Assembly: GCA_963790325.1 (NCBI GenBank)
Contig: CAWBNY010000004.1
Span: forward strand, 1-64,000
Source: JAXDMK01 sp963790325
GTDB taxonomy: Bacteria; Actinomycetota; Acidimicrobiia; Acidimicrobiales; AC-14
DNA: 64,000 nucleotides
Direction of reading: 5' to 3'
The notes under the pieces are model-generated. The model worked only from the letters and a program-made list of their open reading frames with translations. It had not been told where the DNA came from and did not search any database. The position numbers were made by a program, and so were the translations under genes. This document shows, one piece after another, positions 1 through 8,445 of the stretch (positions are counted from its first letter, which is position 1; every line of letters starts with the position of its first letter).

Positions 1-2
1 CG

Positions 3-164
3 CGGCATAACGTGCTGGACCACCTGACAAGGGAGGACCTTCGGCAAGAGCTGTTCAACCTGGCGGAACGCAAGAGCCGTCGACGACCTCCGGGATCGGC
101 CGTGTCCCGGAAGGCCCCGGTAAGGGCGGCCGCTGCGCCGCCGTCGCCTCCGCTACCGACCTGA
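3..164 (+). CDS. C-terminal end of an unrecognised protein, cut by the left edge
   Basis: An open frame enters from the left edge and gives about 53 residues before TGA at 162-164. The visible part is a charged, helix-like stretch (begins RHNVLDHLTREDLRQELF) followed by an Arg- then Ala/Pro-rich tail. No start lies inside the window, so the product cannot be named. Reality as a gene is inferred only from the amphipathic composition. Confidence 0.4.
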   Translation, partial: RHNVLDHLTREDLRQELFNLAERKSRRRPPGSAVSRKAPVRAAAAPPSPPLPT

Positions 165-197
165 GGATGGCGTTGCCTGTGGGCCGACACCTTCCGG

Positions 198-874
198 TCA
201 GTCCACTTCCATGTGGCGTTGCAGCGCCACCGTCATCGCCTCGTGGTAGGCCGCTTCCTCCGACCGGTCGTAGCCGCAGGCGATGCACACGCCGGCGGTG
301 ATGTTCCCACCCCACTCGTCCCACCCAACGGGCAGGAAGGTAGGCCGCCAGCATTCCGGGCACTCCTCGGGACTCGGGGTGTCGAGTCGGTCCTTCGGGT
401 CGAATGGCAGATGCGTCTCCGCCTGCTCCTCGTAGGCAGTAACCAGGACGTCGTTGACCGACCTCCCGCGGGACGCGTCGAGGAGGTTGAGCGCCCAGTG
501 CTGGTCGAGCGCTTGCAGGGCCGCGATGTGCGTGGGCGTGATCGTGGCGAACTCGTCGTCCGCTCGTCCGTGGCGGAACGGCTGGGTCAGGTCCAGTGCC
601 TCCAACAGGACGTGGACGGACACGAACGCGAGCGACGGGGCGGCCTTGGCCTCGATGATGCCCAGGAGCTTCCGGGCGGACAGCAAGAACCCCTTGGCGT
701 CGACCTCCTCGCCTGGCCCTCGCTGGATACGATGGCAACCAGGCCGTTGGTCAACGCGTCGTCGAAGGGCCCCTCGGGCGGTAGCCTCGTTTCCAGCAGG
801 GCAAGGGTGTTCGTGGCGTAGCGCACCCGGCGGAGCACCTGCCGCCGGGCGTCTCTCCGTTGATGCTCTTCCAT
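198..874 (-). pseudogene. Frameshifted gene for a hypothetical protein with a C-terminal Cys4 motif
   Basis: Two minus-strand frames form one protein if a single frameshift near 690-710 is allowed. The first half starts at ATG 874 (MEEHQRRDARRQVL) and reads to about 700. The second continues in another frame from a residue run ending LLSARKLLGI and stops at 198. The C-terminal part has CPEC and, about 25 residues later, CIAC, a zinc-ribbon-like spacing. Full length would be about 225 residues. I do not recognise the family. It is either a real decay event or a one-base sequence error. Confidence 0.5.
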
Positions 875-1822
875 CGCTACATAGTGACCCTGGACCGCCT
901 TGATACCGTCACCGGCAGCCACTCTCGACGGGAACTGGTGACCGGCCCCTCGGGGGAACGAGGTTCAATCCTCCCAGGGCCAATTGGCCCGACCGCGGTC
1001 GCCCTCGATATGCCGGTCTGGTTCCGGACCAGAGGTCATGGAGCGCGCTGGCGACAACCCAACGGTGAACCCCAGAGCCATCCCTGAAAACGGGAGGCCA
1101 AGCGCGCCGGGCGCCCGACGGTGAGGGCGACGCCCGACGTCGGGAGGGCCGCTGACGCTGGTCGTCGCGGTGCTCGACGACGTGCCTCCTAGGACTTCTC
1201 TGGGAGCCCGTTCGGGGACACCGGGCTCCCGCCGAAGCGCGCCGGGAGCCGTCGATATGCATGAATCGCGCCGACCGGCGGCGGTCCTCCCAGTCCGGCC
1301 GAGATGTCCCGTTATGGGCGTCCCGCCCCTCGCGGGGCGAAAACGCGAAGGGCCTGCTATCGACGTCCCGTCAGACGATCGGCCGACGGGCGACGTCCCG
1401 TCAGACGATCGGCCGACGGGCGGTGCCGAGACGGGATCGTCCTTCGAGACAGGTCCGCCAGTATCCCCGGACGAGGCCAGCGGCAGCTCTTGCGCCGGCG
1501 CACGATCTTGTCCTTGAGAGTGACGTCGATCACCCCGGCGCCGATGCCGGACGGGTGGGTTCCATAGCCGGACAGGGCGAACGTCCATCGCAGCATGGTC
1601 GCTGCCGCCGGCTTCGTTTGCATCGGGCCGGCGCCACCGGCTGATCGCGAGCAGAGGCGCGCGTTCCGTCCGTCGACAGCCGACGCCCGTCAGACCAGGA
1701 CAAGTCGAGAACCTCCGGATGAGGGCTGCGAACCATGTGCGTCCGGCCATATCGGATGTATCACCGTTCGCCTCTCCGCGCTCATAGACGCGACCAGCAC
1801 AGCGAGCAAGGACGATGGAGAG
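875..1822. other. Gene-poor stretch, no supported gene
   Basis: No frame here has convincing coding character; the longer open frames are Arg/Pro-rich and run antisense to bfd. A minus-strand segment at about 1480-1600 (WTFALSGYGTHPSGIG) could be a fossil of a coding sequence but has no intact gene around it. The only clear structure is the perfect tandem duplication listed separately. Confidence 0.5.
1361..1420. repeat. Perfect 30-bp tandem duplication
   Basis: Positions 1361-1390 and 1391-1420 are identical. The unit begins CGACGTCCCG and ends GGCCGACGGG. It lies in non-coding sequence and has exactly two copies, so it is a simple tandem duplication rather than an array. Confidence 0.9.
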
Positions 1823-2020
1823 ATGTATGTCTGCCTCTGCAGGCGAGTGACCGACCGGAAGGTCAACGCCGCGATCGAAGCGGGAGCGAGCGACAGCCAC
1901 GAGGTCACGCGTCGCTGCGGTGCCGGGTCGCGCTGCGGAGGCTGCGTGCCACTCATCGAGGAGTTGTTCGAACGCCACATGCAGCGCATGGCGCGGACCG
2001 GCGCCGAGCGGGCGGCCTGA
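1823..2020 (+). CDS. bfd: Bacterioferritin-associated ferredoxin-like [2Fe-2S] protein
   Basis: A 65-residue BFD-like [2Fe-2S] domain. It starts MYVCLCRRVTDRKV and carries the typical ligands Cys4, Cys6, Cys38 and Cys41 (CxC ... CGGC), with an extra Cys32. In the known family Bfd donates electrons to bacterioferritin to release stored iron. AAGGA at 1808-1812, ten bases ahead, supports ATG 1823; the open frame extends further upstream but without family similarity. No bacterioferritin gene is adjacent, so the electron acceptor is unknown. An epimerase fragment begins 6 bp downstream. Confidence 0.88.
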   Translation: MYVCLCRRVTDRKVNAAIEAGASDSHEVTRRCGAGSRCGGCVPLIEELFERHMQRMARTGAERAA

Positions 2021-2026
2021 GGGGCC

Positions 2027-2176
2027 ATGAGCGTCGACACCACCCTCGTCACCGGTGGAGCGGGCTTCATCGGGTCACATGTGGCCGAGCAGCTGCGCGC
2101 TCGCGGCCATCGCGTGGTCATGCTCGACGACCTCAGTGGCGGCTTCAAGGAGGACATCCCCGATGACGTTGCCTAG
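2027..2176 (+). pseudogene. N-terminal fragment of an NAD-dependent sugar epimerase/dehydratase
   Basis: Only 49 residues remain. They hold the first beta-alpha-beta unit of a GalE-type Rossmann fold, with VTGGAGFIGSHV near residue 8 and VVMLDDLSGG near residue 32. The family is normally over 300 residues. The frame ends at TAG 2174-2176, overlapping by 14 bp the start of the next gene, where base composition drops. This looks like a core gene cut by insertion of the following block. Confidence 0.8.
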
Positions 2177-3125
2177 TGACCGCCCCGGCTTGCGTATCGG
2201 CGTGCATTTACCGCTGTTTGGCTTTGCCGGTGCCGGGCTGTTGACCGGTGCGGATCTCCGGACTTTCCTCAGCGAATGTCGTCGGCTCGGAATTCGAGAA
2301 TATTCGGCGAGCGACCACATCCACTTCCCTGCCCCATGGCTCGACGGATTCGTGGGATTGTCGTACGCTGCGGCGCTCGTCCCAGGAGCGCGGGTTGCGA
2401 CGACGGCTTGCCTCCCCGTGCTGCGAGGCCCTGCTGTGACAGCGAAGATGCTCGTCGCTTTGGGGCGTACGGCCGACCGTGGTGCGCTTGCTGGCATCTG
2501 CGAAGGCTCCTCAGCGGCGGATTATCGAGTGGCAGGTATTCCGATCTCCGAGCGGCGCGGTCGTTTCGACGATGCGGCGCGGCTCACCCGTGCTGCCCTC
2601 GAAGGCAAAGACTCCTTTCAGGGCGAGTACTACCAACTCGAACAGCCGCTCCGGCCTGCCTCTGACGGCACGGTCGAACTCTGGCTTGCGACATGGGGCG
2701 GGCCGAAGGCGCTTAACCTGGCGTCCGAGGTCGGTGACGGCCTATTTCTCTCGGGCATGGGGACCTCGTCAATCGGCGACATGGGCAGGACCGTCGAGCT
2801 GATCCGCTCCAAAGCCGAGCGCTCCCAGCGTTCTTTCGGTGTCGGCGTGTCGACGTGCTTTTTTGTGGTTACCGAGACCGTGGAGGAGGGCAAGAGCTTT
2901 CTGCGAGAACTCGGTGACTTCGTAAAGAACGATCCCGACCGCCTCGCCGACACTCTCGTCGTCGGCACAGTCGAACACTGCGCATCTCAAATCGCTCGCT
3001 ACGCCCAGATTGGTGTTGAACTTCTCTATCTGCTCCCGGTCGGGAACTACTACAAACACCTTGCGGTCCTAAACGAGTCGATCCTTCCGATGCTTAACGT
3101 CGGGGGCGTCAAAGTTTCTTTCTAG
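2163..3125 (+). CDS. Luciferase-like monooxygenase (LLM family)
   Basis: A 320-residue protein with the bacterial luciferase/F420 oxidoreductase fold: an N-terminal strand GVHLPLFGF, a conserved SDHIHFPAPW segment near residue 58, and the typical WLATWGGPKALNLASEVGDG stretch near residue 170. Family members use FMNH2 or F420H2 to oxidise or reduce a small substrate; the cofactor cannot be fixed from sequence alone. ATG 2163 is the first start past the epimerase fragment and fits the family N-terminus. It is the first gene of the lower-GC block and reads towards the aconitase-type genes, with an 87-bp gap, so it probably belongs to the same pathway. Confidence 0.85.
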   Translation: MTLPSDRPGLRIGVHLPLFGFAGAGLLTGADLRTFLSECRRLGIREYSASDHIHFPAPWLDGFVGLSYAAALVPGARVATTACLPVLRGPAVTAKMLVALGRTADRGALAGICEGSSAADYRVAGIPISERRGRFDDAARLTRAALEGKDSFQGEYYQLEQPLRPASDGTVELWLATWGGPKALNLASEVGDGLFLSGMGTSSIGDMGRTVELIRSKAERSQRSFGVGVSTCFFVVTETVEEGKSFLRELGDFVKNDPDRLADTLVVGTVEHCASQIARYAQIGVELLYLLPVGNYYKHLAVLNESILPMLNVGGVKVSF

Positions 3126-3212
3126 CGTGAGTTGCCGGTCGTTCTCGGCGACCCGTCGAAGGTTCGAATCCAAACCTAGGGAGTTGACATCACCGACACT
3201 TACACGGAGCGC

Positions 3213-4565
3213 ATGGTGAGAGCGGCCTCGCTTGCCGAGGACGAGCATCGACACCTGCTCGCCGTTGACTTGCACCTGCTGTACGAGCTCACATCTCCTC
3301 AAGCGTTCGACCAACTGCGTGATCGGGGGGTCCCGATCCGCCTTCCTACACGGTCGCTAGCGGTGCCGGATCACGTTGTCGAGACCGTTGCTGGCCGAAC
3401 CGGCAGTTCCAACCCGAAGGCACAACACGTGCTCGATGTCTTCGCCGAGAACGTGGCTAGTGCGTCGATTCCTTACGTCGCGATCGACGATCCGGCGCAC
3501 GGGATCATTCACCTCGTCGCCAGCGAAGGGGGGTATGTCGGGCCCGGCGACGTGGTCGTCTGCGGCGACAGTCACACCACTACCCTCGGCGCGTTGGGCG
3601 CCCTTGCGTGGGGCATCGGTACGAGCGAGGCGGCGCATGTCCTGGCGACACAAGCGATCTGGACCCATCGGCAGCCGACGGTCGGACTGCGATTCGACGG
3701 CACGTTGCCCGAGTGGGTCTCGGCGAAGGACATCATGTTGTTCGCCAGCGGCGAGCTGACACCGCAGTGGGGCATGGGGCGCCGCATCGAGTTTCTGGGA
3801 ACGGCCGTCGATGGACTTCTTATGCCCGGGCGGTTCACGATGTGCAATCTCGCAGCCGAGATCGGATCGCGATCGGCACTGGTCCGTCCGGACGACATCA
3901 CTTTCAACTACCTCCGCTCCCGTACCTCCGCGAAGCGGTTCGGGGGCTACGTCGAGTCGGCGGCCGAGTTGCTCAACGGCGTCTCCGATCCGGCCGAGGT
4001 TGCGTCGCTAAGCGTCGACGACCTCGAACCGCAGGTGACGTGGGGGACCAATCTCGGGCAGGTGGTGGCGGTAACCGGCCGTGTCCCCGATCGTCGCAGT
4101 TCCGACGGTGAGGACTTCGCGAGGGCGCTGAGATACACCGAACTCGAGGAGGGCCAGCCGCTGTCCGAGATTGTGATTCAACACGCGTTCATCGGGTCAT
4201 GCACCAACGGTCGAACCGTTGACATCGAGCAGGCGGCACGGGTAGCGCGGGGCAGGACTGTTGCCCCCGGCGTGCGGGCGGTCATCGTGCCCGGTTCTCG
4301 GCGCGTCTCCGACGAGGCGACACGACTCGGTTATCGAGCCACGCTTGAGGAGGCCGGGTTTGAGTGGCGGGAGCCGGGTTGCTCCTCGTGCGCAGCCGTG
4401 AACGGTGACATCATCCCGCCACGGGAACGATGCATTTCCAGCACGAATCGTAACTTTGAGGGGCGCCAAGGGCCCGGTTCGATCACCCATCTCGCTAGCC
4501 CGGCCACGGTGGCAGCGTCGGCCATTGTCGGACGCGTCGCCGATCCGCGGGATGTGGTGTCGTGA
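3213..4565 (+). CDS. Aconitase-superfamily dehydratase, large subunit (LeuC-like)
   Basis: A 450-residue homologue of the 3-isopropylmalate dehydratase large subunit. The [4Fe-4S] ligands are visible as FIGSCTNGR near residue 328 and GCSSC near residue 388. VVCGDSHTTTLGALG near residue 115 is also typical. The enzyme moves a hydroxyl group on a 2- or 3-hydroxy di- or tricarboxylate, working with the small subunit encoded next. ATG 3213 has a close GGAG; GTG 3216 has better spacing, and no earlier start exists before an in-frame stop. Overlap with the next gene is 4 bp. The substrate need not be isopropylmalate, because no leuB lies nearby and the neighbours look like specialised metabolism. 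Confidence 0.9.
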   Translation: MVRAASLAEDEHRHLLAVDLHLLYELTSPQAFDQLRDRGVPIRLPTRSLAVPDHVVETVAGRTGSSNPKAQHVLDVFAENVASASIPYVAIDDPAHGIIHLVASEGGYVGPGDVVVCGDSHTTTLGALGALAWGIGTSEAAHVLATQAIWTHRQPTVGLRFDGTLPEWVSAKDIMLFASGELTPQWGMGRRIEFLGTAVDGLLMPGRFTMCNLAAEIGSRSALVRPDDITFNYLRSRTSAKRFGGYVESAAELLNGVSDPAEVASLSVDDLEPQVTWGTNLGQVVAVTGRVPDRRSSDGEDFARALRYTELEEGQPLSEIVIQHAFIGSCTNGRTVDIEQAARVARGRTVAPGVRAVIVPGSRRVSDEATRLGYRATLEEAGFEWREPGCSSCAAVNGDIIPPRERCISSTNRNFEGRQGPGSITHLASPATVAASAIVGRVADPRDVVS

Positions 4566-5131
4566 AAACGATTGAGGGGACCGGTCTTCCATTGATGCGC
4601 GACTACGTCGACACCGACATCATCGCACCAGCGACCGAGTTGCTCGTCGTAACATCCCAGGGGTTGGCTGAAATCGCCTTCAAGAACTGGCGCGTCCATG
4701 ACGACGGGACTGCGCTCGACACGGTCTTCAACGACCGTAGGTATCTCTACTCAACGGTCCTTCTGGCAGGAGAGATGTTCGGCTGTGGATCGAGCCGTGA
4801 GCATGCGGTCTGGGCGCTCAAGGCGTTCGGGATTCGCGTCATCGTTGCAAAAAGTTTCGGAGAGATCTTCCAGAGGAATGCGGCCAGAAACGGTATCGTT
4901 CCAGTGGTGGTCTCTGACGCGACACTCCAGGCTCTTGCCGAGCGAACGCGAGTTTCCGTGCCGCCGGCCATCACTTTCCATCTCGACGCTCAGGCGGGGA
5001 GAGTAGGCGACCTCGAATTCTCCTTCGAGTTGACCGCCGAGACTGTTCGATTTGTCGTCGACGGCTACGACGAGATCGATGCAACCATGAAGCTGTTGGG
5101 ACTCACAGATGAGTGCGCGATGCCAAGTTAG
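4562..5131 (+). CDS. Aconitase-superfamily dehydratase, small subunit (LeuD-like)
   Basis: A 189-residue swivel-domain subunit. The N-terminus has DYVDTDIIAP and the substrate-specificity loop region holds MFGCGSSREHAVWAL near residue 75, both diagnostic of LeuD and homoaconitase small subunits. GTG 4562 overlaps the large-subunit stop (GTGA), so the two are translationally coupled. Length is normal for the archaeal-type short small subunit. Together the pair would isomerise the product of the synthase encoded on the opposite strand at 6161-7345. Confidence 0.9.
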   Translation: MKTIEGTGLPLMRDYVDTDIIAPATELLVVTSQGLAEIAFKNWRVHDDGTALDTVFNDRRYLYSTVLLAGEMFGCGSSREHAVWALKAFGIRVIVAKSFGEIFQRNAARNGIVPVVVSDATLQALAERTRVSVPPAITFHLDAQAGRVGDLEFSFELTAETVRFVVDGYDEIDATMKLLGLTDECAMPS

Positions 5132-5174
5132 TTAGGAATCAGCCAGTACCGGTCTCTCACCGTGGCCAACGGGT

Positions 5175-5195
5175 CCGCTGATGAATCCTCAGCGG
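5175..5195 (+). terminator. Small hairpin in the gap between convergent gene sets
   Basis: CCGCTGA (5175-5181) and TCAGCGG (5189-5195) form a perfect 7-bp stem with a 7-nt loop, 44 bp past the LeuD-like stop. There is no T-tract, so it may be a weak or Rho-assisted terminator. Nothing else is recognisable in 5132-5407. Confidence 0.4.
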
Positions 5196-5407
5196 GAGCC
5201 TCACGGCACCTCGCAAAGTACTGTGCAAAAACCACCCTCCATAACCAGGCTAAGCCACGCGTCGACCGGTGCGCCCTATCCCGGCCGCGGCGACAAGCGG
5301 CTCACGAGCAAGAGGTTCACGACCCGGTCCCCTGGTACCTGCACGCCCGCCAAGAAATCTTGCGAGCCTCAGCCGCCCCCTGAATAGTCACTTGAATCAA
5401 CAAGATA

Positions 5408-6157
5408 CTAGTCCGTCTCGATCTTCAGGGTTTCGTGGTTGAAGTTGAGCTCGGGGAACGTCGGGTAGCGCTCCCGCATCACTTGATAGTAACGATCGAC
5501 GCGCGGGTCGAGGGTCGGCAGGTACTTCTGCACCTCGATCCATGGAATGACTCCGTCTCGGCACAGGTAAGGGCGCCCGAGACTGCAATCGATTATCGTC
5601 GCCGCTTTGGTCGAGTAGGTGTCCAGCGCCTCGACTTGTGTCGGCCCCCCGTCGACGACGAGATCGACCCCAGAACCGATGTCGACGATGGCCTTCTCCA
5701 AAGAGACCCGGATCTGGCCTTGACCGGAGAGGTTCGCAGAGGTTGCGGCTACGGGACCAATGAACTTGGCTGAAACCAAGGACAAGCACTGGTCGTCGGC
5801 ATGGGTGACTGCAACAGTCATCAAACCGCAGGTCAGGCTTAGTGGGAAGTCAAGCTTCTGGGGAAAGATAAACCCGATCGGGCCGGGCAGCAAGTGTTCA
5901 AGAGCGTCGCCGGGGAACCATGCGGGGATGCGTACGTAGTCGGCGATCGCCTGGAGCGATGGAGCGACAACGGACAGGGGAGCTACACGATGGCGCTTCT
6001 TTACCTCAAACACTCGCCGAATCGCCTCGGGATCGAGGGCGTCGCAGACCAGGACATAGTTGGTGATGGTCGGGCAGACCACAAGTCCCCCGCTACGAAG
6101 CACCTCGACAGCAAGATCGATTCCGGCTTTGGTATTCTCTACAATCTTCGCCCCCAT
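5408..6157 (-). CDS. YrdC/Sua5-fold protein, divergent
   Basis: A 249-residue protein with the YrdC fold of threonylcarbamoyl-AMP synthases. Visible motifs are EVKKRHRVAPLSVV (about residue 50), LLPGPIGFIF (about 88) and ATSANLSGQG (about 138). The N-terminal signature of true TsaC/Sua5, PTETVYGL, is replaced by PTITNYVLVC, and the C-terminal 70 residues are not the Sua5 domain. The gene follows the synthase gene by 3 bp, as the last gene of a four-gene operon. It is probably not the housekeeping tRNA t6A enzyme. A role in forming or transferring a carbamoyl-adenylate to a metabolite is an inference from related YrdC domains in carbamoyltransferases. Confidence 0.75.
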   Translation of the reverse strand: MGAKIVENTKAGIDLAVEVLRSGGLVVCPTITNYVLVCDALDPEAIRRVFEVKKRHRVAPLSVVAPSLQAIADYVRIPAWFPGDALEHLLPGPIGFIFPQKLDFPLSLTCGLMTVAVTHADDQCLSLVSAKFIGPVAATSANLSGQGQIRVSLEKAIVDIGSGVDLVVDGGPTQVEALDTYSTKAATIIDCSLGRPYLCRDGVIPWIEVQKYLPTLDPRVDRYYQVMRERYPTFPELNFNHETLKIETD

Positions 6158-6160
6158 CGG

Positions 6161-7345
6161 TCACCCGCAGCGCTCGGGGTTTGCCATCAGTTGCGTGTGC
6201 AAGGACAGAAACAGCTCAGGATCGTTATACTGTGCTGGTCTGTTGCTGGCCTTGATCGCGCTGAAGACCTTGTCGACGAGTTCATCGGTGGGCGTCAGGT
6301 TGAGAGCCTCGAACTTGTCGACGACCAGTGTTCGACCCAGGCTGCCGTTGATGAGAAACTGCCAGTGCCGACCAAAAACTTCTGGCTCCACGAACTCGTA
6401 AGTGCTTCGGTCCTTCTTCATTCCATCAATGTGTATTCCGGCATAGCTCGCGAAAGCGTTGGCACCGAAGATCGGCTTGGAGCTCGATATCGGCAACTCC
6501 ATTAGTTCGCGCATCCGTTCGAACACCGGTACCAGCTTGTCGAGGCGAATCCCGCACTGCTTGCCGTAGTACTTAGGCTTATAATGTAAGGCGCATGCGA
6601 CCTCCTCAATGGGCGCATTTCCGGCCCGTTCACCGATTCCACCGATGGTTCCCTGGAAGATGTCGGCGCCTGCCTTGATCGCCGCGAGTGAGTTTGCGGT
6701 AGCAAGGCCCATGTCGTTATGAACGTGGATTGCGAGCTTGGCCGCTCCGCCGACGAAGTCGCGGATCCGTGAGACGTACTCGGCACATTCCTCCGGGATG
6801 AAGGCACCGAGCGTGTCAGGAATAGCCAAGGTCGTGGCTCCCCGGGTGATACAGATCTCGATGCAGCGTTGAAGGAAGTCCAGCGAACCCCTGGACGCAT
6901 CCTCGAATCCGGCCGTGATGTCTTGAATCCCGTATCTCTTGCACAGGTCGATCGCACGCTCCATCTCCTCGACGTAGGCGGCGAAGGTCATCTTCCGTTT
7001 CCGCTCAAGGTGGATCTCCGAACCAGTGAACATGAGCTGGACTTGGACGCCATCGGGGTTGACGATTGCGTCCGCCGTGCGCCGGAGATCTCTGTCGGTC
7101 GGGCGTGCTAGCATGCTCAACTTACAAGTGCGTTCCCGTGCAGTAAGCGTTTTGGTCAGTTCGAAATCGATCTCGGAGGCGGCTGGGAACCCGGTTTCGA
7201 TATAGTCAAGCCCGGTATCTTCGAGCAGGTCGAACAGTTCAAGGCGCTCATCCAGACTCAGGCAAACCGGCTCGCCTTGGAGACCATCGCGAAGGGTCGT
7301 GTCGAAGAACTCGACACGACCGAGTTGCGACGACATCGCGGTCAC
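6161..7345 (-). CDS. Isopropylmalate/homocitrate synthase-family enzyme
   Basis: A 394-residue HMGL-like TIM-barrel protein that condenses acetyl-CoA with a 2-oxo acid in the known family. FFDTTLRDGLQ near residue 14 carries the catalytic Arg-Asp, HVHNDMGLATANSLAA near residue 205 supplies the metal-binding His pair, and GIGERAGNAPIEEV near residue 237 is the family's glycine-rich signature. The length lacks the C-terminal LeuA allosteric domain, so feedback inhibition by leucine is unlikely. GTG 7345 overlaps the upstream stop by 4 bp; an in-frame ATG at 7336 is an alternative. With the LeuC/LeuD-like pair it could supply the first two steps of a 2-oxo-acid chain extension. Confidence 0.88.
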   Translation of the reverse strand: MTAMSSQLGRVEFFDTTLRDGLQGEPVCLSLDERLELFDLLEDTGLDYIETGFPAASEIDFELTKTLTARERTCKLSMLARPTDRDLRRTADAIVNPDGVQVQLMFTGSEIHLERKRKMTFAAYVEEMERAIDLCKRYGIQDITAGFEDASRGSLDFLQRCIEICITRGATTLAIPDTLGAFIPEECAEYVSRIRDFVGGAAKLAIHVHNDMGLATANSLAAIKAGADIFQGTIGGIGERAGNAPIEEVACALHYKPKYYGKQCGIRLDKLVPVFERMRELMELPISSSKPIFGANAFASYAGIHIDGMKKDRSTYEFVEPEVFGRHWQFLINGSLGRTLVVDKFEALNLTPTDELVDKVFSAIKASNRPAQYNDPELFLSLHTQLMANPERCG

Positions 7346-8445
7346 GCTTGGCCCACCGGGGCCTTGCGACCATCCAGATCGAGGGTCAGACCGTTGTCAT
7401 ACGGCCCACGGACCACGACGTTCTCCACGTCGAACTGCATGAACATATAGCGACGCAGAATCGAATCCGGGATGACGTGGGACGAGTCAGTGAAGTCTCG
7501 TTGGAACGTCTGCTCGATGAAGCGGTTCCGCAACTCGTCGTCAGTTCGAAGGAGCTCGAGGAAAGCCTCGTTGTCCGACGATGAGCGGTCGCCGCTCACT
7601 CGCGGCAATGCGTTGGTGTCAAGTAGAGAGAAGAGGTTCACCCCCTCATCGACGAGCACTCCATGAGTGTGGGAGGCGATGCGGAACACGTTGGTGGAGC
7701 GCTCCGTTGCTCGCGCTCCACCCTTTGCGCGGTCATGGGGATTCTCGAAGAACATCCGCTCAAGCAACTCGCGATCCCGCCAATCGGGGTCGTCCACGAG
7801 CACGCGTTGGGCGAATCCGACGACGACTCCCATACGTGGACCGTAGTTTCGGCCGGGGCGAGCGAAGTAGTCGATGTCCTGGAGGATGTTGCGGCCCTCA
7901 ATCGGTGCGTGACGCAGAGAGGTCCCCCACCAGGCATCGAACTCACATATTCCAACGAACCCCACCAGCCGCTCCATCGGCGCGTTACCCAAGTCCGCTT
8001 CCACTCCAATTCCGCCAGTGAACGAGATGAGCATATCCTGCATTGTCGGCTGGAGTTCCGCGTTGACGCGGAGTGTGTCCGAACCCCACCAGACTTTCCA
8101 GTCGTAGTCCGCGAGGCCAGACATTCCAATGCTATACGGAGCTACGTACTCGACTTCTGCGGGAGCTCGACCGTCGAGGAACCGCTGCTTGAGCCCGACT
8201 TTCGACACGGAGTCGCCGGCCCGTTCCAGTCCTTCAGCCGTTTGCTTCACGAAGAACCGGCCATCGACAAAGCACGAATCGGCGATATCGGCGACGTCGT
8301 CGGAAAATGAGCACACGCCCAGACCGAACCTCATTTGGCGATCGACGAAGTGATCCTTGTTGAGAAGCTTGGCGGGTTCGATGCACCCGTCGAAGACGCT
8401 CCTGATGTCACCATAAAGATAAGCGGTGTTTCGTTGGGTTGTCAT
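7342..8445 (-). CDS. Unrecognised 367-residue protein of the lower-GC cluster
   Basis: I do not recognise the family. The protein is soluble, with no signal peptide or membrane segment. It is rich in aromatics, with conserved-looking stretches such as ADYDWKVWWGSDTL near residue 112, GVVVGFAQRV near residue 205 and LRRYMFMQFDVENVVV near residue 336. It is joined by 4-bp overlaps to the ThDP-enzyme gene upstream and the synthase gene downstream, so it should act on the same pathway. The tight coupling suggests an enzyme or stoichiometric partner rather than a regulator. No catalytic motif is evident. Confidence 0.8.
   Translation of the reverse strand: MTTQRNTAYLYGDIRSVFDGCIEPAKLLNKDHFVDRQMRFGLGVCSFSDDVADIADSCFVDGRFFVKQTAEGLERAGDSVSKVGLKQRFLDGRAPAEVEYVAPYSIGMSGLADYDWKVWWGSDTLRVNAELQPTMQDMLISFTGGIGVEADLGNAPMERLVGFVGICEFDAWWGTSLRHAPIEGRNILQDIDYFARPGRNYGPRMGVVVGFAQRVLVDDPDWRDRELLERMFFENPHDRAKGGARATERSTNVFRIASHTHGVLVDEGVNLFSLLDTNALPRVSGDRSSSDNEAFLELLRTDDELRNRFIEQTFQRDFTDSSHVIPDSILRRYMFMQFDVENVVVRGPYDNGLTLDLDGRKAPVGQA

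Noticed and set aside
888..981. tRNA-3'-end-like sequence around AGGTTCAATCCTCC with a partly complementary CCCTGG upstream
   Set aside because: The T-loop would have only 6 nt and no D or anticodon arm can be drawn. No matching copy was seen by the integrase remnant to make it an attachment site.
3161..3171. GGTTCGAATCC, the T-loop consensus of tRNA genes
   Set aside because: The flanking bases do not form a T-stem or acceptor stem, and no anticodon arm fits upstream; it is a chance palindromic 11-mer.
5175..5200. CTGATGA motif suggesting a hammerhead ribozyme
   Set aside because: No GAAA core or the three required stems follow; only a simple 7-bp hairpin is present.
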